A stretch of DNA of 64,000 nt. It comes from Neoroseomonas oryzicola (GTDB lineage Bacteria > Pseudomonadota > Alphaproteobacteria > Acetobacterales > Acetobacteraceae). The position numbers were made by a program, and so were the translations under genes. The notes under the pieces were generated by a model, which saw only the letters and a program-made list of their open reading frames with translations, searched no databases and had not been told where the DNA came from. The stretch covers positions 496,001-560,000 of the forward strand of contig NZ_JAAVUP010000002.1 of NCBI RefSeq assembly GCF_012163135.1, read 5' to 3'. Of this stretch, positions 1 to 7,809 are shown piece after piece (position 1 is the stretch's first letter; every line of letters begins with the position of its first letter).

Positions 1-223
1 CGACCGCACCGAACAGCAGCGCGTCGGCGGCCATGATCGCCGCCCAGGTCTCATCGGGCATGGTGGTGCCCTGCGCGGTCCAGGACGCCGAGCCGAACAG
101 GTGCCGCGTCATGCGCAGCGGCACGCCGCGCTTCGCGACGAACCAGTCGAGGACGCGCACCGCCTCGTCGGTCACTTCCGGCCCGACGCCGTCGCCGGGC
201 AGGACAACGATGTCCAGGGTCAT
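1..223 (-). CDS. leuB: 3-isopropylmalate dehydrogenase family protein, N-terminal part (cut by window edge)
   Basis: Only the first 74 residues are in the window; the rest lies beyond the left edge. The start ATG overlaps the stop of the upstream dehydratase small subunit gene as ATGA, so the two are translationally coupled. The N-terminal motif LPGDGVGPEV (about residues 8-17) is the nucleotide-binding opening strand and loop of the isopropylmalate/isocitrate dehydrogenase family. In leucine synthesis this enzyme oxidatively decarboxylates 3-isopropylmalate in the cytoplasm. The segment HLFGSASWTAQGTTMPDETW is less like housekeeping LeuB than usual, so a paralogue acting on another 2-alkylmalate is possible. 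Placement after leuC-leuD supports the leuB call. Confidence 0.8.
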   Translation of the reverse strand, partial: MTLDIVVLPGDGVGPEVTDEAVRVLDWFVAKRGVPLRMTRHLFGSASWTAQGTTMPDETWAAIMAADALLFGAV

Positions 224-846
224 CGCTCGACACTCTCCCAGGCCCAGGGGCGCGCCGCGCGGTCGGCGGCGTACCAGGCGTTGATCCGGTCCTGCATCCG
301 CAGCGTCAGCGCGATGTCGTCCAGGCCCTCGAGCAGCGCCTCCCGCTTGCGGGCGTCGACGGTGAACGGGACCTCGTGCCCATCCGGCGTGACGACGACC
401 TGGCGGGCGAGGTCCACCCGGGTGTGGCGGGCGCCCTGCGCGGCTTCGGTCTCGGTCGCGATCTGCCGGATCGTCTCCTCCGGCAGGGCGATCGGCAGCA
501 TCCCGTTCTGGAAGCAGTTGTTGAAGAAGATGTCGCCGAAGGAGGGCGCGAGCACGGCCCGGAACCCCATGCCCATCAGCGCCCAGACCGCGCCTTCGCG
601 GGAGGATCCGCAGCCGAAGTTCGGCCCCGCGAGCAGGATGGGGCTGTCGCGATACTGCGGGCGGTTCAGCACGAAGTCGGGATTGTCCGATCCGTCCTTG
701 TTGTAGCGCAGCCGTTCGAAGGCATAGGGGCCGAGGCCGGTGCGCCCGGTGCCGACCAGGCGCTGGATCGGGATGATGACATCCGTGTCCACATTCGCGC
801 TCAGCATCGGCGCGGCGGGGCCGGAGACGGTGGTGAACTTTTCCAT
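220..846 (-). CDS. leuD: 3-isopropylmalate dehydratase small subunit
   Basis: LeuD pairs with LeuC to isomerise 2-isopropylmalate to 3-isopropylmalate through a dehydrated intermediate. The 208-aa product has the usual family length. It carries the swivelling-domain motif NFGCGSSRE (about residues 76-84) and the N-terminal NVDTDVIIP stretch that positions substrate. The frame is open 12 codons further upstream, but the ATG giving MEKFTTVSG matches family N-termini. That start leaves 13 bp after the leuC stop, whereas the longer start would overlap leuC. The next gene, leuB, begins inside its stop codon. The order leuC-leuD-leuB indicates a single transcript. Confidence 0.93.
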   Translation of the reverse strand: MEKFTTVSGPAAPMLSANVDTDVIIPIQRLVGTGRTGLGPYAFERLRYNKDGSDNPDFVLNRPQYRDSPILLAGPNFGCGSSREGAVWALMGMGFRAVLAPSFGDIFFNNCFQNGMLPIALPEETIRQIATETEAAQGARHTRVDLARQVVVTPDGHEVPFTVDARKREALLEGLDDIALTLRMQDRINAWYAADRAARPWAWESVER

Positions 847-859
847 CGGTCGCGCCCCC

Positions 860-2263
860 TTACGCCGCGAACTGCCGGACATCGGCGATGGCGCCCGCCA
901 CCGCCGCCGCCGCTGCCATGGCCGGGGAGGCGAGATGCGTCCGCGCCCCCGTTCCCTGCCGGCCGACGAAGTTGCGGTTGGACGTGGAGACGCAGCGCGC
1001 CCCGGGCGGCACAGATTCCCCGTTTGCCGCGACGCAGAGCGCGCAGCCCGGCTCGCGCCATTCGAAGCCGGCCTCGCGGAAGGCGGTGTGCAGGCCCTCG
1101 GCCTCGGCCTCGTGCTTCACGCGCTCGGACCCCGGCACCACCCAGGCGGTGACGTGGGGCGCGACCTTGCGGCCGCGCAGCACGGCGGCGGCGGCGCGCA
1201 GGTCCTCGATGCGCGAATTCGTGCAGGACCCGATGAAGACCCAGTCGACCTTGGTGCCCGCGATCTCCTGGCCCGGCGTCAGGCCCATGTAGGTGAGCGC
1301 GGCCTCCCAGGCGGTCCGCTTCTCGGGGCTCGGGGCCTCGGCAGGGTCGGGCACGCGGCCGGTGACGGGCAGCACCTGCTCGGGGCTGGTGCCCCAGGTG
1401 ATCTGCGGGGCGATGTCCCGCATGTCGATCAGCAGGTCGCGGTCGAAGCTCGCGCCCTCATCCGTCGGCAGCGCGCGCCAGGCCTTCACCGCCGCCTCCC
1501 AGGCCGCGCCCTTCGGCGCGAAGTCACGGCCGGCGAGCCATGCGAAGGTCGTCTCGTCCGGGGCGACCATGCCGATCTTCGCACCCATCTCGATCGACAG
1601 GTTGCACAGCGTCAGCCGCCCTTCGACCGACAGCGCGCGCACCGCGGACCCGGCATATTCCATGGCATACCCGGTGCCGGCCGCCGCGCCGAAGCGGCCG
1701 ATCGCCGCCAGGATCATGTCCTTGGGCGTGACGCCCGGCGGGGCCGTGCCCTCGAAGCGGATGCGCATGCGCTTTGGTTTTTTCTGCGGCAGTGTCTGCG
1801 TGGCGAGCACATGTCGCAGTTCCGACGCGCCGATGCCGAAGGCAAGCGAGCCGACGCCGCCATTGGTGCAGGTGTGGCTGTCGCCGCAGACCAGCGTCGT
1901 GCCTGGCAGCACGATGCCGAGTTCGGGCCCCATCACGTGCACGATGCCATTGCCGTCCTGGCCGAGGTCGAACAGCCGCACGCCCGTCTCGGCCGCGCGC
2001 TGGCGCAGGCCCGCCAGCAGCCGCGCCCCGGTCGGGAAGGTCTCGGAGGTCCGGCCCGGCGCCGAGGACACCGCATGGTCCGGCGTCGCGAAGACGAGGT
2101 CCGGCCGCGCAACCTTGTAGCCGGCCTCCCCAACCTCCTGCAGCGCGCGCCCGCCCGAGAGGTCGTGCACCAGCACCCGGTCGCAATAGAGCAGCGACCA
2201 CCCGCCGCCGAGATCCGCCACCACATGCGGGTCCCAGATCTTGTCGAACATTGTCGCGGGCAT
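860..2263 (-). CDS. leuC: 3-isopropylmalate dehydratase large subunit
   Basis: This is the [4Fe-4S] aconitase-superfamily subunit of isopropylmalate isomerase. The 467-aa protein has the cluster ligands at Cys347 (FIGSCTNSR) and Cys407/Cys410 (PGCALC), and the conserved GDSHTCTNGG loop at 127-136 and STSNRNFVGRQG near 426. I chose the ATG at 2263 because a GGAGG lies about 9 nt upstream and MPATMFDKIWDPHVV matches LeuC N-termini; the frame stays open about 32 codons further. Several motif positions differ from typical LeuC (CALCVA rather than CSMCLA), so it may be a second paralogue. It begins the leuCDB operon and diverges from a TctC-type binding protein 122 bp away. Confidence 0.92.
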   Translation of the reverse strand: MPATMFDKIWDPHVVADLGGGWSLLYCDRVLVHDLSGGRALQEVGEAGYKVARPDLVFATPDHAVSSAPGRTSETFPTGARLLAGLRQRAAETGVRLFDLGQDGNGIVHVMGPELGIVLPGTTLVCGDSHTCTNGGVGSLAFGIGASELRHVLATQTLPQKKPKRMRIRFEGTAPPGVTPKDMILAAIGRFGAAAGTGYAMEYAGSAVRALSVEGRLTLCNLSIEMGAKIGMVAPDETTFAWLAGRDFAPKGAAWEAAVKAWRALPTDEGASFDRDLLIDMRDIAPQITWGTSPEQVLPVTGRVPDPAEAPSPEKRTAWEAALTYMGLTPGQEIAGTKVDWVFIGSCTNSRIEDLRAAAAVLRGRKVAPHVTAWVVPGSERVKHEAEAEGLHTAFREAGFEWREPGCALCVAANGESVPPGARCVSTSNRNFVGRQGTGARTHLASPAMAAAAAVAGAIADVRQFAA

Positions 2264-2385
2264 CGCCGCCATCCTCCCGAGCCTTGACGCCGACGCGAAA
2301 GCATAGCGAGCCTTCGCGTGCAGCGGCGGCATCACGCCGCGCACGACGGGTGCGGTCAAGCGCCTGCGGGAAGGGAAGAACGGCC

Positions 2386-3348
2386 ATGGATCGCATCACC
2401 CGGCGCGCGGCGCTGCTGGGAACCCTCGCCGCACCTGGCCTTGCGCGGGCGCAGGGCGGTTGGCCCGACCGTCCGGTCCGCTTCGTCGTGCCCTACAGCG
2501 CCGGCGGCGTCGCCGACACCATCGCGCGCACCCTGCAGGCGCGCGTCGCCGAGCATCTCGGCCAGTCCTTCGTGATCGACAACCGCACCGGCGCCTCGGG
2601 CGCGATCGGCGCCGCCGCGGTCGCGCAATCCCCGGCCGACGGGTACACGCTGCTGTTCGAGGGCGCGACCTTCGCCACCCTGCCCGAAGTCCGCCGCGAC
2701 CTGCCTTTCGACTACGCCGCGGCCTTCGTGCCGGTCGTGCAGGTGACGACCCAGCCCTACATCATCGGCATCCGCGCCGGTTTTCCCGCAACCGACCTAG
2801 CGGGCTTCGTGGCCGAGGCGAAGCGCCGCCCCGGCGAGGTCACCTACGGCACGCCGGGCGTGGCCCATATCGGGCATTTCATGGGGGAGGCGCTGCAGCT
2901 CGCGGCCGGCATCCGGCTCGAGCACGTGCCCTTCCGCGGCGGGGCGGACGTGGCACGCGAACTCGCCGCGGGACGGATCGATGCGGGGATCATCTCCTAT
3001 TCCAGCCTCCGCCCCGCGGTGGAGCGCGGGGCGACGCTGATCGCGAGCACCGCCGGGCGGCGCCAGGCCTCGCTGCCGCAGATCCCGGTCATCGCGGAGA
3101 CCTTCCCGGGATACGACATGTCCTCCTGGACCGGGGTCTTCGCGCCGGCCGGCACGCCGGCGGCGGCGATGCAGCGCTTCGGCGCGGCCATCAGCGCTGC
3201 GCTGGCGGATGCGGATGTGCGACGGCGGCTCGAGGCCGCGGGGGCGGACCCGGTCGAATCCAATCCTGCCGCCTTCGCGGAGGTCATCCGCAAGGACCGG
3301 GAGACGGCGCGCAGGATCGTGCAGGCGACGGGGCTGCGCGTGGGCTGA
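2386..3348 (+). CDS. Tripartite tricarboxylate transporter (Bug/TctC) family substrate-binding protein
   Basis: A periplasmic solute-binding protein of the Bug family, which captures carboxylates such as citrate or aromatic acids for TctAB-type transporters or acts as a sensor. The 320-aa product has an N-terminal signal with RR followed by a hydrophobic run ending ARAQ (cleavage near residue 22). The mature protein opens with WPDRPVRFVVPYSAGG, the family hallmark, and has the conserved DNRTGASGAIG stretch. The ATG at 2386 is preceded by AAGGGAAG; upstream extension of the frame has no homology-like content. No TctA/TctB genes adjoin it. It diverges from leuCDB, so the ligand may be a related branched or tricarboxylic acid, which is inference only. 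Confidence 0.88.
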   Translation: MDRITRRAALLGTLAAPGLARAQGGWPDRPVRFVVPYSAGGVADTIARTLQARVAEHLGQSFVIDNRTGASGAIGAAAVAQSPADGYTLLFEGATFATLPEVRRDLPFDYAAAFVPVVQVTTQPYIIGIRAGFPATDLAGFVAEAKRRPGEVTYGTPGVAHIGHFMGEALQLAAGIRLEHVPFRGGADVARELAAGRIDAGIISYSSLRPAVERGATLIASTAGRRQASLPQIPVIAETFPGYDMSSWTGVFAPAGTPAAAMQRFGAAISAALADADVRRRLEAAGADPVESNPAAFAEVIRKDRETARRIVQATGLRVG

Positions 3349-3352
3349 AAAG

Positions 3353-3457
3353 GGCGGGGAGAGAAGAGAACTTCTCCCCCCGAACCCCCCTCAACCTTCT
3401 TTGGAACCAAAAGCCAAAGAAGGGAGGGGGATCGGGGGAGGTTCTCCTCCCCCGACC
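3353..3457. repeat. 105-bp three-hairpin intergenic repeat, copy 1
   Basis: This gap between two convergent genes is filled by an element with three consecutive inverted repeats: CGGGGAGAGAAG pairing with CTTCTCCCCCCG, CCTTCTTTGG pairing perfectly with CCAAAGAAGG, and TCGGGGGAGG pairing perfectly with CCTCCCCCGA around a TTCT loop. A second copy in inverted orientation lies at 43114-43220. The element touches the end of each flanking gene and could serve as a bidirectional terminator, although it has no run of T. Confidence 0.85.
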
Positions 3458-4420
3458 TTATTCGGCCGCCTTCGGCGCGTAGCCCAGCCCGCCCTCGTAC
3501 TTCCGCGCCGTCTCCTCCGGCAGGAACTCCGCCTCCATCTCGCGGATCCGGTCGAAGCCGGCGAAGGCGTGCAGGTTGCCCTTCGGGTGCGCCTTGAACT
3601 TCGCATCGTAGGCGGCCTCGGCCATCGGGCCGTCCTGCTTCAGCGCCATGGCGAAGTCGTGGATCGCCATGATCGCCGCGCGCATCGCCGCGCCGGGCAG
3701 GATGCAGACGCGGATGCCGAGGGCGGCCATCTCCTCGGCCGACAGGCGCGGCGAGATGCCGGTCATGTTGTAGAAGACCGGGCCCTTCACCTCGCGGCCG
3801 ATGCGCGCGACTTCCTCGACGTCCTTGGGGCCCTCGACGAAGGCCAGGTCCGCCCCGGCCTCGAGGAATGCATTGGCGCGGGCGATCGCCTCGTCCAGCG
3901 ACCCGCCATGGGCGCCGCGGGCATCGGTGCGGGCGATCACGACGAAATCCGGGTCGAGCGCATCGCGCGTGCGCGCGGCGGCGCGGACCTTCAGCACCGC
4001 CTCGTCGCGGGCGATCACCTCCCGCCCCGCGACATGGCCGCAGCGCTTGGGCGCGACCTGGTCCTCGAGGTGCAGGCCGGCGACGCCGCCGCGGATGTAT
4101 TCCTCGACGGTGCGGACGACATTGATGGCGTTGCCGAAACCGGTGTCGGCATCGGCGATGAGCGGGACGCGCACGGCCGAGGCGATCAGCTTCGCGTTCA
4201 GCGCCATCTCGGTCAGCGTGGTCAGCCCCGCATCGGGCAGGCCGAGCAGGTTCAACGAGGTCCCGTAGCCGGACATGTAGAGGGCGGGGAACCCGGCATC
4301 CTCGAGGATGCGGGCGGACATGGCGTTGAAGCAGCCCGGGACAATCAGCGGGCGGTGCGCGTCGATCAGGGCGCGCAGGCGGGTGGTCGGGCGGGCGGGG
4401 TTACCCTGGCCGAGGCGCAT
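3458..4420 (-). CDS. Isocitrate lyase/phosphoenolpyruvate mutase superfamily enzyme
   Basis: A 320-aa cytoplasmic TIM-barrel enzyme that breaks or forms C-C or C-P bonds next to a carboxylate. It has the superfamily signature KRCGH at 125-129 (the Cys is the general acid of the lyases), the metal-binding DADTGFG loop at 90-96 and Glu119-Asp120. Such proteins are lyases for 2-methylisocitrate, dimethylmalate or oxaloacetate, or PEP phosphonomutases. The lyase-like KxCGH motif argues against a mutase; the exact substrate cannot be read from sequence. Start is the ATG at 4420 (MRLGQGNPAR). It follows the leftward tadG-tadE genes by 48 bp, probably without functional link. Confidence 0.85.
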   Translation of the reverse strand: MRLGQGNPARPTTRLRALIDAHRPLIVPGCFNAMSARILEDAGFPALYMSGYGTSLNLLGLPDAGLTTLTEMALNAKLIASAVRVPLIADADTGFGNAINVVRTVEEYIRGGVAGLHLEDQVAPKRCGHVAGREVIARDEAVLKVRAAARTRDALDPDFVVIARTDARGAHGGSLDEAIARANAFLEAGADLAFVEGPKDVEEVARIGREVKGPVFYNMTGISPRLSAEEMAALGIRVCILPGAAMRAAIMAIHDFAMALKQDGPMAEAAYDAKFKAHPKGNLHAFAGFDRIREMEAEFLPEETARKYEGGLGYAPKAAE

Positions 4421-4468
4421 GGACGTTCCTCCTTCAGCATTGGCTGGGGGGAGGGTGCCTCCGTTCGC

Positions 4469-4918
4469 CTACAACTGGAAGGTGATGCTCGACGAATCCT
4501 GGAAGGTGGTCGGCATGAACCCGAAGGTGTTGAACAGCAGGCGGAGCTGAACGTTGACGTTCACCGCGACGGTCACCGTGATGACGCCGCCCGAGACGGT
4601 CTGGGTCCGCGTGACGCAATTGCCGGAACTTGTACCGACAAGCCCGCCGACGGCGCCGCCCCGGTTCGTGGCCTGGACGATCTGCGCGCAGGTCGCCGTC
4701 TGCGTGCCCGCGTTGCTCGACCACATGTTGACGATGCCGTAGCGCTCGGCGTCGGCCACGAAGTTCCGCAGCCCCTGCATCGCCATGTAGTAGCGGCCGA
4801 GGTCGATCGAGGCGAGCAGCACGACGAAGAAGATCCCGCTGATGAGCGCGAACTCGATCGCCGAGGCGCCGCGGCGGCAGCGGAGGGGTTTGCGTCTAGC
4901 GGACACGGATCTCGACAT
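4469..4918 (-). CDS. TadE/TadF-like pilus assembly pseudopilin (distal gene)
   Basis: A 149-aa protein of the TadE family, minor pseudopilins needed for Flp pilus assembly in the inner membrane and periplasm. It has the diagnostic RRGASAIEFALISGIFFVVLL near the N-terminus: a basic segment, Gly, then Glu at +5 of the processed form and one hydrophobic helix, as in substrates of the Tad prepilin peptidase. The C-terminal part is Thr/Val rich and predicted extracytoplasmic. The ATG at 4918 overlaps the end of the upstream tadE by 23 nt; the frame extends further upstream but over that gene. It is the last gene of the leftward tadG-tadE-tadE transcript. Confidence 0.85.
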   Translation of the reverse strand: MSRSVSARRKPLRCRRGASAIEFALISGIFFVVLLASIDLGRYYMAMQGLRNFVADAERYGIVNMWSSNAGTQTATCAQIVQATNRGGAVGGLVGTSSGNCVTRTQTVSGGVITVTVAVNVNVQLRLLFNTFGFMPTTFQDSSSITFQL

Positions 4919-5420
4919 TTCCACGCAGGGTCCTGAGCGGGAAGATCGACAGCGGGCTGTAGTTCCGCGTCGCGGTGATGGAGGCATATTGCTGGAAATC
5001 CGCGCAGGGCGGGGTGTCCGAGCTGCAATCGAAGGCGTAATTCGTGCCGACGGCGTTGCCGCTCTGCGGGCATTGGCACCAGGCGACGTAGGTCACGCAG
5101 ACCCCGTTGCCGGCGCCATTGGTGCAACTCGGGGCGGTTGACCAGCCCGAGAGCTTGGCCAGCACGGCATCGCGCACAAGTTTCGCGTTGGATCCGTTCG
5201 CAAACGTGGTGTCGGCGGTGTTGAAACTGGTGTCGCCCGTATGGGTGAACGCGACCTGGGCGCCGGCGCGCGCGGCGGCTTCCAGCCGGATCGACTGCTG
5301 CAGGGCGGCGCCGTAATCGGCGACGCCGAGCATGATGAAGGTCAGAACCGGGAGCGTCAGGGCGAATTCGAGCGCAGATACGCCACGATCGCGACGGCGG
5401 AGGATCTTCGGGATCTTCAC
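4896..5420 (-). CDS. tadE: TadE family pilus assembly protein
   Basis: A 174-aa TadE-like pseudopilin. The N-terminus has a basic RRRDRG, then VSALEFALTLPVLTFIMLG, giving the processing Gly, Glu at +5 and a single transmembrane helix. A Cys-rich middle (about residues 97-138) suggests periplasmic disulfides. Its start lies inside the stop of tadG (ATGA, 5417-5420), so translation is coupled. With TadF-type partners, TadE is thought to act at the platform of the Flp machine. Two TadE-like genes in tandem fit the usual tadE-tadF arrangement. Confidence 0.9.
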   Translation of the reverse strand: MKIPKILRRRDRGVSALEFALTLPVLTFIMLGVADYGAALQQSIRLEAAARAGAQVAFTHTGDTSFNTADTTFANGSNAKLVRDAVLAKLSGWSTAPSCTNGAGNGVCVTYVAWCQCPQSGNAVGTNYAFDCSSDTPPCADFQQYASITATRNYSPLSIFPLRTLRGNVEIRVR

Positions 5421-6973
5421 AGCACGAACCTCACATACCGCGTGCGCGCCACCTGCGTGCCGTTCGATTCGCAGGCGTCGATGTTCGCCCCCGAATTGCC
5501 CGAGAAGGTGATCTCGGCCGCCACGACGGCGATGCAGTTGCCCGCGGTCGTCTGGTTCATGCCCGTCGTGCCGACGAGGCGGACCTCGGCCGTCGGGGAG
5601 TAGACCGCGCCGAAGAGGGTGCTGGTCGAGTTGCCGGTGATGATCATCGTGTCGTTGGCGGAGTTGTTCACGCGCGCAAGGTCGTCACGATAGATCACCG
5701 TGCCCTGAAAAACTGCCGGGTTCGCGTCCGAAGCCGTGCCCGGAGCGATCAGGGTGAAGTTGCCGCCGCTGATCTGGATGTTCCCGACATTGTTCGAGTT
5801 GCTGCCAGTGAACACCAGCGTCACGCCAGCGCCGCCAGCGACGCAGCCGTCACAGGTGATGGTACCGGTGCTCATGGACAGGGACGCATTGTTGAAGAAG
5901 TAGGTACCAGGCTTCAGGACGAGCGTTTGTCCGCTGAGTGAAATGTTCGTACACGTCGCGACATAACTCGTCCTGGTAATGTTAAATGTGCTGGTACCGT
6001 TGCCGTTGCCATTCCTGTAGGTAATGCTTTGTTGCTGAGCGCCATTTGCATTGTAGGCAGCTAGGTAAATGGTGGCGGCGGAATTCTGGTTGTTGACCGC
6101 CCGGCCGGTCGAATCCAGGTACACCGGGTCGACGCAGGGAGAGTTGCCGGCGCCGTTGCCGAAGGTCGGCATCGCCCAGGCGTCCATGTAGGCATAGGGG
6201 TTCGGCGTCTGGGCGGAGCCGGAGGAATAGCCGCCGGGCACGCTGCCGCTCGGTACGTCTTCACAATTATAGCACTGCCCCGAGGCGCGCAGCGCTGCCG
6301 CTGTCAGATTGTTGACCGCCGAGCCCTGCACGTTGATGGACTTCGATCCCTGCATGTTCGAGGCGATGATGCAGTTCGGCGCATTGACCGTGGTGCTGCC
6401 GGCGATGTTCGTGCGGCCCTGCACCTGGCTCGTGGTCGTGGCCGGCGGGATGGAAAGCGTGCAGGCCGGCCCCCCGACTTCGAGCACCGCGATCGCCCCG
6501 CCCCAGGCGATCGGCGCGTTCCGGCTGATCAGCTGCGTCAGGCCGATGCGCTGCACCTGGTTGATGTCCACACGGACGGCATTCGGGCTGTTGCCGCTTG
6601 GGGCCGGGCTCGTGAACGTGTTGTTCTGCCAGAGCCCGGCCTGGACGACGACGCGGGTATCGCCCGCATTGGCGAGCGCCCCAGTGTCGGTGAAGCCGTT
6701 GCGGGTCGCGACCTGGGTGGCTGCCGCGGTTGCGGCAGTGGCATCGTTGAGCGACAGGCGAACGAGCCCGGCATAGGCAGCCGCGTCGGCCGCGTCCTGG
6801 GCATTGCGCCGCGTGTTCAGCCAGACCCCGGCCTCCGTCGCCAGGGCGCCCATGCCGAGCAGGACGGTCGCGCCGATCGCGAACGCGGCGCCGATCGCGC
6901 CGCGGTTCCCGAGGCGACCCGCCTTGGCTTTGCCGCGGTTCCGGATCGAACCGAACATCGGAATGCTCGACAT
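5417..6973 (-). CDS. tadG: TadG-like pilus assembly protein
   Basis: A 518-aa protein with a TadG-like N-terminus: basic residues, Gly-Ala-Ile at about 25, then a transmembrane helix (AAFAIGATVLLGMGALATEAG) followed by LNTRRNAQDAADAAAYAG, the conserved post-helix segment of the family. TadG anchors or surface-exposes part of the Tad apparatus. The rest is a Ser/Thr/Asn/Gly-rich extracytoplasmic region of beta-helix-like character without a recognisable von Willebrand A domain. SD GAAAGG precedes the ATG. The gene is the first of the leftward operon and diverges from flp across 452 bp. The stretch around 5880-6070 is visibly poorer in GC than the rest of the gene. Confidence 0.87.
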   Translation of the reverse strand: MSSIPMFGSIRNRGKAKAGRLGNRGAIGAAFAIGATVLLGMGALATEAGVWLNTRRNAQDAADAAAYAGLVRLSLNDATAATAAATQVATRNGFTDTGALANAGDTRVVVQAGLWQNNTFTSPAPSGNSPNAVRVDINQVQRIGLTQLISRNAPIAWGGAIAVLEVGGPACTLSIPPATTTSQVQGRTNIAGSTTVNAPNCIIASNMQGSKSINVQGSAVNNLTAAALRASGQCYNCEDVPSGSVPGGYSSGSAQTPNPYAYMDAWAMPTFGNGAGNSPCVDPVYLDSTGRAVNNQNSAATIYLAAYNANGAQQQSITYRNGNGNGTSTFNITRTSYVATCTNISLSGQTLVLKPGTYFFNNASLSMSTGTITCDGCVAGGAGVTLVFTGSNSNNVGNIQISGGNFTLIAPGTASDANPAVFQGTVIYRDDLARVNNSANDTMIITGNSTSTLFGAVYSPTAEVRLVGTTGMNQTTAGNCIAVVAAEITFSGNSGANIDACESNGTQVARTRYVRFVL

Positions 6974-7425
6974 GGCGCGAACCTTTCGCTTCGCCGGGTC
7001 GGGGTGGGGGGAGACCCGGCTCTATTTCATCTTTCTTTTACCATACCACACAGGTTTTGACGCGAGCGTGAGATTCCCCGCCCGGATACGGAAGCCAAGA
7101 CGTACGTTAAGCGCGCATCGATAATACCTTGATCAGACCAGTTTTTGAGATGCTCCAGAGTTGCATCATGCCGGCGGCGCTCGCCATTTTCACGAAAAGT
7201 TGAGCGGCTTTCCGCGAGATTTGCCCCCTGAATCTCAGAAAATGATAACTCAGATCGATTTTTTAGCGTTGACGTTCGGTTAACCGATATGCTCAGTTGC
7301 AGTCGTCGCGGTTGTCCGCCCCCGGGCTGACCCGCTTCTCGTCTCCTCCGCCACAACCTGGGCGAGCGGTTGGGAGGGGCGATGAAATCGGGCTCGTTTT
7401 TTGAGATGAAACGAAGGGGATCGAC
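6974..7425. promoter_or_regulatory. Divergent tadG/flp regulatory region with a 12-bp palindrome
   Basis: This 452-bp gap is AT-richer than its surroundings (especially 7120-7290) and must hold the promoters for both arms of the Tad locus. A TTGACG at 7269-7274 resembles a -35 element and is directly followed by the perfect palindrome TCGGTTAACCGA (7276-7287), a likely operator. No convincing -10 is seen at normal spacing. The flp start is preceded by AAGGGG. No ORF with coding character is seen in the gap. Confidence 0.4.
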
Positions 7426-7641
7426 ATGATTCGCAAGTTCCTGGCCTCTCTCCGTGGCGCCGCTTCCGATCGCAAGGGCGTGACCGCCGCCGAATACGCC
7501 ATCCTCGCGGTGGCCGTGGTGATCATCGTCGGCATCGCCGCGACGCAGTTCGGCACCGCGCTGAAGTCGGCCTTCCAGAACATCGGCAGCCAGATCAGCA
7601 CGCAGCAGAGCGCCGTCAGCACGAACGTCGCCGCCCGTTGA
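7426..7641 (+). CDS. flp: Flp family type IVb pilin 1
   Basis: The major structural pilin of the Tad pilus, 71 aa. The leader MIRKFLASLRGAASDRKG ends in Gly18, followed by VTAAEYAILAVAVVIIVGIA: Glu at +5 and Tyr at +6 are the Flp signature for processing by the CpaA/TadV peptidase, and the hydrophobic helix is the polymerisation core. The short C-terminal tail is polar. SD AAGGGG lies 7 nt before the ATG. The gene is followed by a strong hairpin terminator before flp2, as expected for a pilin made in excess over the assembly proteins. Confidence 0.95.
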   Translation: MIRKFLASLRGAASDRKGVTAAEYAILAVAVVIIVGIAATQFGTALKSAFQNIGSQISTQQSAVSTNVAAR

Positions 7642-7647
7642 TGCGGG

Positions 7648-7723
7648 GCGCGCCCATCCAGGGGATTGGGCGCGCACATCATCACGCAACGAAACGGCGG
7701 GCGCGGCATGCTCCCGCCGTTTT
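7648..7723 (+). terminator. Two hairpins after flp1; the second is a Rho-independent terminator
   Basis: The first hairpin pairs GCGCGCCCA (7648-7656) with TGGGCGCGC (7667-7675). The second pairs AAACGGCGGG (7692-7701) with CCCGCCGTTT (7713-7722) and runs into TTTT. Read-through would allow the remaining tad genes to be expressed at a lower level than the pilin. Confidence 0.8.
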
Positions 7724-7809
7724 GGCGCTTTAATCAACTTGAAGTACGGCGTCCTTGCTGTCCCAATATTGTTCGGGATCCCATCCCATCGCAGGAGCGC
7801 GTTGAGCCG

